NCBI RefSeq assembly: GCF_001540865.1
Contig: NC_033640.1
Span: 7,727,306-7,791,305 of the forward strand
Direction of reading: 5' to 3'
Length of the DNA stretch: 64,000 bases
Source: Ananas comosus
Taxonomy: Eukaryota; Streptophyta; Magnoliopsida; Poales; Bromeliaceae
In this document: piece after piece, positions 33,705 through 45,408 of the stretch
Position numbering within the stretch: the first letter of the stretch is position 1
Layout: every line of letters begins with the position of its first letter
Notes under the pieces: generated by a model
Database searches by the model: none
What the model was told of the DNA's origin: nothing
What the model saw: only the letters and a program-made list of their open reading frames with translations
Program-made: the position numbers and the translations under genes

Positions 33705-34764
33705 CCAATCCTCTTATTAATTTTCTCTTCTCTTCTTCCCTTCTTCTCTCCTTCTCTCTTCTCCTTCTGTGTCTGTATATGTAGATAATGTATATGTTAA
33801 GGAATGTTCTAAGTCCTCTGATTATGTATGTTTAGTGCATGTATGTATTAATAGAGGAGGAGAGAGAAAAGGAGACATGGGGCTGGCTGTTTGTCCGTCA
33901 ACTGACTGCAGAAGTGGTTAGACAGAGTCACAGACCTCCCTCCTTTTTCTTGTTTCTTCGGTTACCGGCTTTCCTACGTGCTTTGTTTGTCTGTTCTGAC
34001 GTGCTTTTTATTCCGGAGGGTCTATACATTTTAGCCTTTTTTTTTTTTTTAATAAAAAAGCCAAAAATTCTAGAATGCACCCGTTGTATTACTAATGTGA
34101 TATCTTCAACCATGCAAAAGAAGTTTTCTGGGATCCACCAATCCCATCATAGTTTAAAAAAAATTATTATTATTATATTTTTCACTCAAAAATGTAGTGT
34201 AAGTGTTACATACTAGACTTTCTCTAGATCTACACCCCCCGCCCTACTGTTCACCAAAAAAAAAATTTGATGCGATAAATAAAAAAATTAATGACACTGG
34301 GATGATGGAATGAGTGTAAGACATACATCCCACTTTGAAGTGTATCAATAGTATTATTTTTTTTTTAACGTTAGTGTAATTAAATTTATATTTTTAGAAT
34401 ATTAAAATTGAATAAAATTAATTTAGAAAATTCTAGGATGCATTGAGTATAAGATTTATATACCTAAGATTTACAAGTAATATTTCTTATTTTTAAAATA
34501 CTGGATGATTTTACCGGTAATTAGTGCGGAAATAAATTATTCCTACAATCCAAATTAATTCCTCCGGTCCAATTGAATTCTAGTATATTGTTATAGAAAA
34601 TCCACGCCCTTTTTTTTTTTTGGCTTGGAAAATGGTTTGGATTTGCTACAATAAGTATATATATATTGGCAAATTTATTTAATATTTTTTTGACAACATG
34701 TATTACATAATTACTAATTTTATATATTATGCATGCTAATGTATTAATAATTTATGAGGGTGCA
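33705..34764. other. 5' flank of the NFD4-like gene and intergenic
   Basis: The about 80 bp next to the ATG are CT-rich on plus, consistent with a 5' UTR. Further out, AAATTCTAGAATGCACCC (34064) and AAATTCTAGGATGCATTG (34428) suggest old MITE ends like that at 62458. No TATA box assigned. Confidence 0.4.
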
Positions 34765-35735
34765 ACTTTTAAAGATAGTTTATTGCACCGTTGGTCCCTA
34801 ATTTGTTTTATTTTTTATTTTTTTATTTTTTTTGGCAATCCAATTCTCAACACTTATAATTACTTGCACCACTGGTTCCTAGCCTGTTTTCATTTTTTTT
34901 TTTTCCCCTTAATTTTACTTTGGTCCCTAACCTATTCTTCCTCATGGATGCCCATGGCTTTAAACCCAATATCACCACTTTCAATATTGTCTTTTATACT
35001 TACAACCATCTCGACCACAGAAATGATGTCAACTATCTCTTTTGGAACATTTGATAGTCGTGCCGTCAAACAGTCATGTGCATTATCAAAGTTTTCTGAA
35101 AATTTGTAAAATTCTGTGGGGAAATTGATTAAGAAATTTTCGGTCCCATAATCGTGGTTTATATAAGTAGGAGTGTTTTATTGAAGCCGGCGTGGCCTGT
35201 CAAAATCAACAAGAGTATTAGGGCATGTTTGATTTATAATTGAAATTGGAATGCGAAATAGAATTGTATTATATTGGAATAGAAAATGGAACGACGAATC
35301 ATTCAAAAATGTTTGGTCCATTATCGGAAAAAAAAATCGGCATAACTAATTGGGACGCTTAGCATTTTGAAAAAAAAAAATTGATTAAGAGATAGGGAAA
35401 TGATGAAGAGAGAGGAGGAGGCGGCGTTTGCTAGAGAGGACATTGAATGGTTTACTCCGGAATAAACCAATTCATGATTTAAAGCTGATTGGATCATTCT
35501 CATTTTAGAGTGAAATTGGAATCAAAATTTGATTTTTATAAAATAAACAATAATTATTAAAATGAGTGAATCTCATTTCGGTTATAGAATCTTAACCAAA
35601 CAAGCTCTTAGAGTGGTTAGGACCAAACTGAAACAACATATAAAGTGTAAGAACGTGATAGCGAAAAATAAAAAGTTGGGGACGGAAGTTAAAAACCTGG
35701 TAATGATTAGGTACCAATAGTGTAAATAACTCTTT
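34765..35735. mobile_element. Foldback repeat containing a nested MITE
   Basis: AGTTTATTGCACCGTTGGTC on the left pairs with GGTACCAATAGTGTAAATAA read on minus at the right. Phrases such as TTGGTCCCTAACCT recur. Arms are strongly diverged. The 126-codon reading at 34729-35109 is not supported as protein. Confidence 0.5.
35221..35607. mobile_element. Tourist-like MITE with TTA target duplication
   Basis: GGGCATGTTTGATTTATAAT start and TTAACCAAACAAGCTC end, flanked by TTA (35218-35220 and 35608-35610). It lies within a larger foldback (34765-35735). Confidence 0.72.
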
Positions 35736-35741
35736 TATACC

Positions 35742-35874
35742 GACCGTCCCTAGCGCAAGTGGCAAAGACTTGATAGTTGGTACTCGAGATCCCAAGTTTA
35801 AAGTCTAGTTATTTTATATTTTTAGCTAAAAGAAATAAATGATAGTATGCTACCTTTCCCACTCTCTCTCTCTC

Positions 35875-35903
<29 letters not shown>
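35742..35903 (+). mobile_element. tRNA-derived SINE, copy 3 (diverged)
   Basis: It begins CCGACCGTCCCTAGCGCAAG, has a decayed B-box (AAGTTTAAAGTCT) and ends CTCTCTCTCTCTC plus about 30 A. The flanks ACTCTTTTATA and ACTTCATTATA suggest a diverged target duplication. Loss of the B-box implies it is transcriptionally dead. Confidence 0.75.
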
Positions 35904-35905
<2 letters not shown>

Positions 35906-36234
35906 TCATTATAAATATCTATTTTTTTACTTTTCCTTCATAATTTTTAAAAACCTATATTTTACTTTCTTAATATTTTAAGTTGTTGCATTTAATTCCC
36001 CTTGGTCAAGGTTCAATCACTATTCCGCCTATTTTTATAATTTATACCGAAAATGCCCTTAAAAATAACATAAATGTATTAAAAAATATTGTATAAAAAA
36101 ATAATTTGATCATTTTGTCCTCTTCATTAATGCCAGAAATTTTAAGGAACAGAATATAGGTTGTTCAAAATTAGAAATGTTAAGTGAAAAAAACGAGTAT
36201 GTATGGATTTTTTTTTCTATAATTTAGCATTTTT
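35904..36234. mobile_element. Mutator-like MITE (family A), left end lost
   Basis: CTTCATTATAAATATC, AAAAACCTATATTTTACTTT and the end CTATAATTTAGC match the family. The left terminus is replaced by the poly(A) of SINE copy 3. Confidence 0.55.
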
Positions 36235-36251
36235 TTCTATTATTGAATTTT

Positions 36252-36783
36252 GGAAAAACTTCAAATACCACCAATGTGATTTCGCACTTTTTCACTTTAG
36301 TACTCGGTGGTTTAAAGTGTATAAATTTAGTACCATGTGGTTTCTTACTTTCTTATTTTAGTACCCTATGGTTTAAAGTGCATCAATTTAGTATTTTATG
36401 GTTTCATTTTTCTCTTTTCGTCGACTCCTCTGTTAATATTTCGTTAAATTATATACAAAAAAAACTTCAGATATCCTACCTAGGTTTATCGAATATTTAC
36501 GTTAGTACCTTATAGTTTTAACTTCATCACTGATTTTTTTTTCTCCGTTAATATTTCGTTAAATTATATACAAAAAACTTCAAATACCCTACCTAGGTTT
36601 ATCGAATATTCACTTCAGTACCCTTTAGTTTTAACTTTATCACTGATTTAATGAAAAAAATTAATGAAATAAATAATAAAAATAAATAAATAAAACTATA
36701 TGGTACTGACTTGATACATTTTAAATAATAAAATATTAAAATAAAAAGGTGTGAATGCACGGGGGGATATTTGAAGTTTATCC
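36252..36783. mobile_element. Foldback repeat (family H), copy 1
   Basis: GGAAAAACTTCAAATACC on the left pairs with GATATTTGAAGTTTATCC on the right. The interior repeats the phrase GTACC-TGTGGTTTAAAGTG several times. No protein. Confidence 0.65.
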
Positions 36784-36799
36784 TTGAATTTTTCTACGG

Positions 36800-37190
36800 A
36801 TCACAAAGAAAAGAGTCCCATTAGTACGGACATACACCGGGCGCACGGAACACGCTGTTCCGTGTTGGACTGGGACTCGAGTTGTGGGGTGGTGGTGGTG
36901 GTGGTGGTGGGGCCACGACAAAAAAGGGGCGGGCGAGCGCCGTGCACATCGAGGCAGCGGGCGAAACCGGGCGCGGAGTTGGGCGTTATTTACGGGAAAT
37001 GCCACGCCCCCGCGGGGGTCACGTGACGCGCACGTGCGGGGTTTGCGTGTGCGTGATGTGACGTGGAGTGCGCGGGGGTGGGGGGTGGGGGGGTGGGTGT
37101 GGGCCCCACGTTTCTCTCGCGGGCCCGGCTCGAAAAATTGGCGCGCTCTTCTCGCGGCGTTCGAAGCAAATATCTCGTAATTATCGCAGT
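36800..37190. promoter_or_regulatory. GC-rich island with G-box motifs and no gene
   Basis: An about 390-bp GC-rich block. It holds CACGTG at 37020-37025 and 37031-37036, TGACGTGG at 37059-37066, GGGCCCCAC at 37100-37108 and a GTGG run (36892-36911). AT-rich DNA and a TATATATTTTTT run follow at 37198. Bounded by MITEs on both sides. It may be a relic promoter or captured fragment; no transcript is identifiable. Confidence 0.4.
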
Positions 37191-37274
37191 TTTGCCGTAT
37201 ATATTTTTTTTCCCATTAATTATAGACACGCCTAGCGAATCTATTTCTACATAATTTTTTTTTGTTTATTTTTA

Positions 37275-37924
37275 GACTAAATTACAAAAAATCTTTCTGT
37301 CCATAGCCGCTTTTTCACTTTTTCAGGGTATTTTTTTACTTTTTTTTTCTGTCATTTAAAAACCTACACTTTACCCCTTAAAAATGAGAAATGTTCACAG
37401 GGGGTACACCATGATGAAATGACCAAAATGCCCCTCACCATCTTCGTCTTCTCCCCCAACCTCGCTCAATCATCGCCCCTCCTCTTTCGTTCTTCGAGCC
37501 TCGCTCAACCGCAGCTCCGACTCCATTTTCCTCCACATACTCCCCCGCTCTTCCTGCGCTCGCGTTGCCCCTCCATTTCGGCGACAATAGGGAGGAGATC
37601 GGAGTGGGCATGAACGGAGAGACGTGCGAGGGCGAGGGCAAGACGGCGAAGGAGCACGAGAGCATGTGTGTGGATACGAATCGAGGGGGCGAGGGCGAGG
37701 CGGCGGTGTAGGGCGGCGAGAAAGGAGGCGGCAGGGAGGAAAGGGTATTTTGGGTATAAAAAATATATAATAATAGGATATAAACGGAACCCTAACGGAA
37801 TACTGACCGCGGGGGACCAAAGTGAACATTTCTCATTTTTCAATGGGGTAAAGTGTAGGTTTTTAAATGACCGAAGGAAAGTGAAAAAGCGGGTATTGAC
37901 AATGAGGTTTCCTGTAATTTAGCC
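37275..37924. mobile_element. Mutator-like MITE (family A) with GC-rich core
   Basis: GACTAAATTACAAAAAATC start and CTGTAATTTAGCC end. The perfect 9-bp duplication TTATTTTTA lies at 37266-37274 and 37925-37933. Shared phrases include TTTAAAAACCTACACTTTAC and GTAAAGTGTAGGTTTTTAAA near opposite ends. The core at 37440-37740 is GC-rich. Confidence 0.9.
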
Positions 37925-37939
37925 TTATTTTTAATTATG

Positions 37940-39275
37940 CCACTACAGTTAGAATTCATTAAAAATATACAATTAATCATAAATAAAATATTTAATTCTA
38001 ATTAGTGAATGAGGTAAATTGATATTTTTACCCTCTTATTGATGGTAGAAAGGAAGAACATCACTGTTGGAGATTTTTGGATGGATATTTTTGAATAATT
38101 CTAACAGTTTTGACTTTTGGAGAAATATATTTGTGATGGCAAAAATATAATTTTATTTTTTTTGTTAAAAAATAAATGATACTCTAAGGGCGTGTTTGGT
38201 TCGCTTTTTTTTCACCCTGGAATCGGAATGGGAATGGGTAAATTCGTTTGTGGGTGTTTGGTACGCGGGAGTCCCATTCCGATTTCGATTCCCGAGTGGA
38301 ATGGGAATCCCCCAATCACCTCTTTTTCAATCCGGTCTAGGAGGCCGGATTGAAAGTTGAATCCGGACGGAATGGATATTTATTCGGATTAAATTTATTT
38401 TTTTAATTTTTTTAATTAAAATATGAGTTAAAATTTAAAAATTAAATATATAATTTTAAATTTTAATTTAAACCTAAATTAAAAATTAAAATTTAATCAA
38501 GTATTTCGAATCTAACTTATGAATTTGAATTTAAATTAAATTTTAATTTATATAAAGTTTAATTCAAATTTTATTTAAAACTTAAATTAAATTTATGGAT
38601 TCCAATTAAAATTTAGATTGTAATTTTAAGTTTGAATTTGAATAAATTAAAATTTAGTTTCATATTTTGAATTATCCACTCAACTTCAAAGTTTATTTTA
38701 AAAAAAAAAAAATTTAAAATTTTGACATTATTTCAAAATTTTGATGTAAATTTTTAATTTTTAATTTTTAATTTGAATTTAAATTAATATATTATAAAGA
38801 TAATGTTAGTATATTAATTTGATTACGTTTTTTATATCCACCTGAACCAAACACTGATAATGGGAATGATTTATTCCGATTCCGATTCAGGTGATGAACC
38901 AAACAGAATTAGGTAATGAGTCATTACGATTCCGATTCCAGCTTATTTTGATTCCGATTCCGATTCCGACTCCGACTTCAAACCAAACACGCCTTAATGG
39001 TAACAAATCAGAAAGGAAGAAGATAACTGTTGGAGATTTTTGGGTGGATGTTTTTAAATAATTCTAACAGTTTTGGCTTTTGGAAGAATATATTTGTGAT
39101 GGCAAAAATGCCTTTTTTTTTGTTAACAAATAAATAATACTCTAACGGTAACAAATCAGAAAGGCAAATATAAATATCATTGGATTTTTGTAGAAATAAA
39201 AATGAAAAGTGGAGTTTGTAGGAATATATTGCTATTGAATATGTTTACAGAGAATTGTATGAAATTAACCATTTT
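37940..39275. repeat. Family G repeat with internal tandem unit and nested MITE
   Basis: The block AACTGTTGGAGATTTTTGG ... ATACTCTAA occurs twice (38048-38187 and 39018-39148), followed each time by GGTAACAAATCAGAAAGG. The Tourist-like element 38188-38994 split the first unit. Confidence 0.6.
38188..38994. mobile_element. Tourist-like MITE (family F) with TAA target duplication
   Basis: Ends GGGCGTGTTTGGTTCG and AACCAAACACGCCT, flanked by TAA. The neighbouring repeat unit at 39130-39165 still shows the unoccupied site (ACTCTAACGGTAACAAATCA), which pins the insertion. Internal CGATTCCGATTCCG runs are present. Confidence 0.85.
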
Positions 39276-39290
39276 TCATAATAAATTGCA

Positions 39291-39448
39291 CCGACTGTCC
39301 CTTAGAGCAAGTGGCAAAGGGCTTGGTGGTTGGTACCCGAGACCCAAGTTCGAATTCTAGTTGATTCACATTTCTAGCTAAGTTTATTTTTAAATGAAAT
39401 AAATGAAGCGGGTAGCGTGCTACCTATTTCTCTCAAAAAAAAAAAAAA
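39291..39448 (+). mobile_element. tRNA-derived SINE, copy 4
   Basis: CGACTGTCCCTTAGAGCAAG start, A-box GCAAGTGGCAAAGG, B-box AAGTTCGAATTCT, end CTACCTATTTCTCTC plus A13. The 12-bp duplication AATAAATTGCAC is present on both sides. One of the cleanest copies. Confidence 0.85.
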
Positions 39449-40232
39449 GAAGAATAAATTGCACAATGGTGACACTTCAGTTCTCAAATTTTAATTTAGT
39501 ATTGATTTTGTACAGCTCTCTGAAAATATATCGAATAATAAATATATTTCTACAAAGTTTAAGTGATTAGATTTATTATCTGAAAATTCTATAGTTTACA
39601 AATATATTTCTTCAAAAAAGAAATATTTAATAAAAAAAGTTATCCGTTAGAGTAAAAATATTAAAAGTTTGTTTCGATACGTTATTTGTTCTATATAAAA
39701 AAAATAAAATTATTTATGCAAAAAAGTAGATCAATCAACAGAGAAAATAGTACTAAAATATTAATATTATTTAACTAGCTTTATTAAATCAAATCCGTAC
39801 ATATGTAAATTAATATTTTATTTATTTTTAAATTTACAATGAATGTACTAAGATATTTAATTTTTGGTAATCACGCATTGAACGTGACGAGATTCAAATA
39901 AATCTAATACGACTAGAATCATTAATATCACATTTTATTTCTTTAACTTAAAATAATTAATTTTATTGGACTTTTATTATTTAATATATGATCCAATTTG
40001 GTGAGTAGTTATTACTCCCAACTGAGTTTCTCAAGAACTGGAAAAAGAAACAACAAAATAAATTTTCATTCTTTTGTCGATAAATTAATTAATAAATCTA
40101 ATTTCTCGCACTAAATCGCAATTAATAGTGAGTAATTGATTGATATATCACAATATTTAGTGTGGATAATTAATTAGTGAGTATTTGATTCATTATATGG
40201 CGATTACTCATGAAACTTATCGTTATTTATAA
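39449..40232. other. AT-rich intergenic, no gene seen
   Basis: 39505-39560 (GTACAGCTCTCTGAAAATAT) is another piece of family G. The rest shows nothing recognisable. Confidence 0.45.
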
Positions 40233-40241
40233 TTAAAAAAT

Positions 40242-40824
40242 GGCTAAATTATATAAAACCCTCCTGTCAAAATCTGATTTTTCATTTTTCTCTTATGTCA
40301 TTTAAAAACCTACACTTTACCCCCTGTAAAATGAAAAATATTCATAGAAGGTACAGTGTGTAAAATGATCATTTTGCCCTTCACCATTTTTGTTTTCTCC
40401 ATCATCTTCCTCAACCGCTGCCTCGATCGGCCGCGATTTCTCTCCGTTTTCTTCTTCTCCTGCACCCTCGCCGCCCTTCAATTTCGGCGACATAAGGAGG
40501 AAATCGAGGTGGGTGTTGATGGAAAGGTAGGCAAGGGCAACGAGGGCGAAGACGAGGCGACGGAGGAGGGCGAAGGGGATGTGGGCGAGGGCGAGGCAGT
40601 GGAGGAGGGCCAGGCGGCGAGGCGGCGAGCCGGAGGGAGGCGAAGCAACAGGAAAAGGACGGAGGGGTAATTTTGGCATAAAAATATATTTTATAACGAA
40701 ACCTTAACGGTAGGAGGTGAAGTGCATATTTTTTATTTTACAATAGGGCAAAGTGTAGGTTTTTAAATGACAGGAGGAAAGTAAAAAATTAAGTTTTGAC
40801 ATGAGGATTTTCTGTAATTTAACC
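40242..40824. mobile_element. Mutator-like MITE (family A) with GC-rich core
   Basis: GGCTAAATTATATAAAACC start, CTGTAATTTAACC end. The perfect 9-bp duplication TTAAAAAAT lies at 40233-40241 and 40825-40833. The core at about 40380-40670 aligns with that at 26590-26890. Confidence 0.9.
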
Positions 40825-40845
40825 TTAAAAAATATACGTACTTAT

Positions 40846-41181
40846 CTGAAACATGAATCATTATGCATTAACTATTCAATCTTTTTAAATCTTAATTTTA
40901 CTGTCTAATTTTTTTATTTATTTGATTTTGATTTTAAAATTTAAATACCTGAAACATGAATCATTATGCATTAACTATTCAATCTTTTTAAATCTTAATT
41001 TTACTGTCTAATTTTTTTATTTATTTGATTTTGATTTTAAAATTTAAATACCTGAAACATGAATCATTATGCATTAACTATTCAATCTTTTTAAATCTTA
41101 ATTTTACTGTCTAATTTTTTTATTTATTTGATTTTGATTTTAAAATTTAAATACCTGAAACATGAATCATTATGCATTAAC
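40846..41181. repeat. 103-bp tandem repeat, 3.3 copies
   Basis: CTGAAACATGAATCATTATG starts at 40846, 40949, 41052 and 41155. The copies are essentially identical and the last is cut by an n at 41182. Confidence 0.92.
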
Positions 41182-41339
41182 NTAGATTTTTTTTTTTTTT
41201 TTTTGCCCTTTTGCTTTGCGAATTACACCAATCACCTCGTGATTGATATTTGTTATCTAATTAAATATGATCACATATATAGACAATTTATAAAATGCTG
41301 TAGAATTTGTTTGTAAGTATATGATCACATATTTCTGTG

Positions 41340-41793
41340 AGGGGCCGCGGAAAAAAATGTTCGATCTTTGTCTTACAACAATATGCTGGGAACTGTGGAA
41401 GAAAAGAAACAGTCGTATTTTCAACGGACACCTCACTCGAAGTGACGAAACTGGAAGGAGAGTGTCTAACACAATTAATCTATGACAATTTATGCTTGGA
41501 CCGTGATTGTGTGTAGGGACGAATCTCCCTGTGGTCCTCTCGGCACTTCGGCGCACACACATATGTTACTACTTATGTTATGCTTGTAGAATTTCTTTAT
41601 GTCACCAGCAACTTTCTTTTGTTTTGTGAAGTCTGGGTGTAGGTGCTTTCTGATCGTGTTTGTGTTTCGGTCACAGTTTCGACCCTTTTGTTGATCCGGG
41701 CTGTAGCTAACCTTTTATCTTCAACTTTTTGTAACCTTTTTCATTCCTGTCTAAATAGGGTATATCCCTGTTTCCTCAAAAAAAAAAAAAAAG
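41340..41793 (+). mobile_element. 5'-truncated L1-type LINE 3' end
   Basis: From 41358 the frame reads MFDLCLTTICWELWKKRN, FNGHLTRSDETGRRVSNTI, matching the end of the LINE ORF2 at 62926-64000 (ATYWELWKERNRRLF). Then comes a 3' UTR ending AAATAGGGTATATCCCTG, TTTCCTC and about 14 A. Truncated insertion is usual for LINEs. Confidence 0.78.
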
Positions 41794-41836
41794 TATATAT
41801 AATATTATTTTTGGAAAGAGAAGAGATTTTTTTTTA

Positions 41837-42272
41837 GGGAAAACTTCAAAAACCTCTCCTGTGGTTTCACACTTTTTCATTTTAGTACCATGTGGTTTAA
41901 AGTGTATCAAGTTAGTACCCTGTGGTTTCTCACTTTATCACTTTAATACCCTGTGGTTTAAAGTGTATCAAGTTAGTACCCTGTGGTTTTACACTTTATC
42001 ACTTTAGTATCCTGCGGTTTCACAGTTTATCACTTTAGTACCCTGTGATTTTAAAAAACCACAGGGTACTAACTTGATACAAAATTAAAACTACATGGTA
42101 CTAAAGTGATAAAGTGCAAAACCACAGGGTACTAACTTAATGCACTTTAAACTACAGGGTACTAAAGTGATAAAGTGAGAAACCACATGGTACTAACTTG
42201 ATATATTTTAAACCATAGGATATTAAAGTAAAAAAAATTGAAACCACAAGGGGTTTTTTTAAAGTTTTCCCT
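41837..42272. mobile_element. Foldback repeat (family H), copy 2, nearly complete hairpin
   Basis: Ends GGGAAAACTTCAAAAACC and TTTAAAGTTTTCCC. Each arm consists of reiterated units of about 30-35 bp (TAGTACCCTGTGGTTT...), inverted at about 42055. It could form a long hairpin RNA if transcribed. T-rich flanks obscure any duplication. Confidence 0.75.
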
Positions 42273-42696
42273 TTTTTTTTATTAGCTTATAATGTATAGG
42301 ACATTCATGCAAAGCAGATTTTGGGGGACTACCAGCTACAAATTAAGCAGGATTTAGTGATGAAAAAATGGATCCTGTCTTTTCCTGGAGCATTTCACTC
42401 TTTCAGTATGCCAAAATATTTTGTTCTTTTTCTTCAGATAAAGATACTGTTGTATCTTACACTAAAGAAAATAAATAGCAACACATTTTATTTTATTTTC
42501 TTTTGGTAAAAAAATATATAACTTAATTACCTTAACCATTTTGATTCGATTATCTTATTTTGAAAATTTTGGATTTTACTCTCTTATCTTTTAGTTTGTT
42601 TGATTTAAGTTACTTGGTGGCAATTTTCGCACAAAATTTATCTTACTTGCTTTAACAAGTTTATAGCTAGTTACATATATTGCACAATATATATTA
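42273..42696. other. AT-rich intergenic, no gene seen
   Basis: No coding frame, RNA gene or repeat edge recognised. Confidence 0.45.
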
Positions 42697-43066
42697 GGCT
42701 AAATTATATAAAACTTTCATGTCAAAATCTGATTTTTTACTTTTCCCTTCTGTCATTTAAAAACCTACACTTTGCCCCTCCTTATAAAATGAAAAATATT
42801 CACTTCACTTCCTGCCGTTAGTGATTCGTTAGAATTTCGTTTATAAAATATTATTATATATATTTTTATGCCAAAAATGACCTCGGTCTTCTCTTCAATT
42901 GCCAAAAATGGTGAGGGGTAAAATTGTCATTTTGTCATCACAGTTTGCACCGTATCCTTCTGTGACCATTTTTTATTTTACAATGGGACAAAGTGTAGAT
43001 TTTTAAATGACAGGAAGGAAAAGTAAAAAATTGGATTTTGACAGGAGGGTTTTATGTAATTTAGCC
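42697..43066. mobile_element. Mutator-like MITE (family A), short form
   Basis: GGCTAAATTATATAAAAC start and GTAATTTAGCC end, with family phrases TAAAAACCTACACTTTGCCC and CGTTAGTGATTCGTTAG. No clear target duplication and no GC-rich core. Confidence 0.75.
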
Positions 43067-44000
43067 TTTAGGGTGTTCCTGAGTTTGCACCCTTTGTAGC
43101 TTTCAAGCCCCTTTATACTAATTAATTCTGTAAAGATAAAAAGAGTATTCAAATTTTTAAGTTAAGAAGTTACTAATTAGCTCAAATCAAATAAATGAAA
43201 ATGTTAGATAGTAAAATTAAAATTTTTAAAGATAAAGTAGCCAAATCAAAATAGGTTATAGTTAAGATAAATTTTTTTTTATATATATATATATTTTTTT
43301 GACACATAAATTAATGTCCATTTAGTAACTTTCTATTTGTTTACTCGCAACATGTATTAAACTTTGTTTGACATCTGTTTCTTCTTCTTTTTTTTTTTGT
43401 TGAAAAGTTATTCTTTCTTATTCTGATATTTATATGTGTACCATTAGCCAATTAAATATTTATAGGCGTTGCGTAGAACCAAAGTTTCATTTTTCCACGG
43501 GTGTTGGCTTTTGAATATGTAGAAGGGAACAACAACGCTTGGTCCTAACTAAAAGAGTTTTTGTTTTTGTTTTTTTTAATCAAAAGAAAAAGGGTATTTT
43601 ATTTTTAAAAAAAAATAATTTTAAGGGTTTTGTTTTTGGTATATGGCTAATTAATTAGAAACAGTTATATATTTCGACTTATGAGAGATCGATCTTATAT
43701 TGCTATTATTGATTGGCCAGATGAAATTAATGAATATTTTGATATATAATTATGGTCTATATTTGCTGTGTCTTTGGTACAATATATTTGGAGACAATTA
43801 AAAAAATAGCGCTACAAAGTTGAAAATTGCATAATTTATCTCTTTAAACTTTAAAATATTATATATATTCTTCTCAACTTTAGTAGATTGGAGCTCAATT
43901 TGATCGTGCTGATTGTGACGCGAGATATTTATTATAATATAATAAGTTAATTTTTTTTACTACTTTACGAAATATATTTATAAAATTTTTAAGTTTACAG

Positions 44001-44002
<2 letters not shown>
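43067..44002. other. AT-rich intergenic, no gene seen
   Basis: Nothing coding. 43140-43220 resembles the diverged repeat near 10260-10340. Confidence 0.45.

Positions 44003-44045
<43 letters not shown>
44003..44045. repeat. (AT)n microsatellite adjoining a family D MITE
   Basis: About 21 AT units ending at the MITE edge. Confidence 0.95.
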
Positions 44046-44046
<1 letters not shown>

Positions 44047-44048
<2 letters not shown>

Positions 44049-44582
44049 GGCTGGTATGCTTATGGAAGCACGAAGCCCTCCGGCTTCAAGTTATTTTCGA
44101 GGTTCGGACTTTTCGAATCGACGACGGCTTCGTTAGAGTTGATCTAGATATTTGAAATATCTAGAAAATAAATTTTGTGATTTTCGATATCATTTGCCTA
44201 GTGATCGAAGGCGTTCAAAATCAATAATTTTTAACGGCCGTTGGTGAGAGCGGTTGCAAGTTTAACGGTGTAAAATCAAATCACATGAATTTTGATAGAA
44301 ATTCTTTATACCATATAAAACAATGTCAATAACTTTGATCTTAAATTTTAATGTTCATATCATCATATTTTGTAACATTTTTATTTTCAAGCCGTTGATT
44401 TTGGCCACTTCGAGTCACTAGACAAATGACAATCGAAAAATCACAAAATTTATTTTCTAGATATTTCAAATACTAAGATCAAGCTCTAAGCGCAGCCGAT
44501 CGTCGAATTCGAAAGTCGAGAACATCGAAAACAACTTGGAAGCACGGAGCCTCCGGCTGCTTTCCAGATGCATACCAGCCAC
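44047..44582. mobile_element. Long-TIR MITE (family D), full length
   Basis: GGGCTGGTATGCTTATGGAA and the inverted end TTTCCAGATGCATACCAGCC, with arms of about 150 bp that include TTTTCGAATCGACGACGGC. It starts directly after an (AT)n run (44003-44045). Non-coding. Confidence 0.82.
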
Positions 44583-44644
44583 TCTCCTCGTCGCTCTCTC
44601 CTCTCTCTCTCTCTCTCTCGTATATATACTATAATATATATTAT

Positions 44645-45408
<764 letters not shown>

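Noticed and set aside
33336..33788. Plus-strand 150-codon Ala/Glu/Arg-rich reading over the NFD4-like exon 1
   Set aside because: Antisense shadow of a GC-rich exon that also crosses a SINE poly(A); no homology recognised.
40846..41181. CRISPR-like array or satellite
   Set aside because: Head-to-tail 103-bp repeats without spacers, AT-rich, in a plant genome, ending at an n; a small tandem repeat or assembly artefact fits better.
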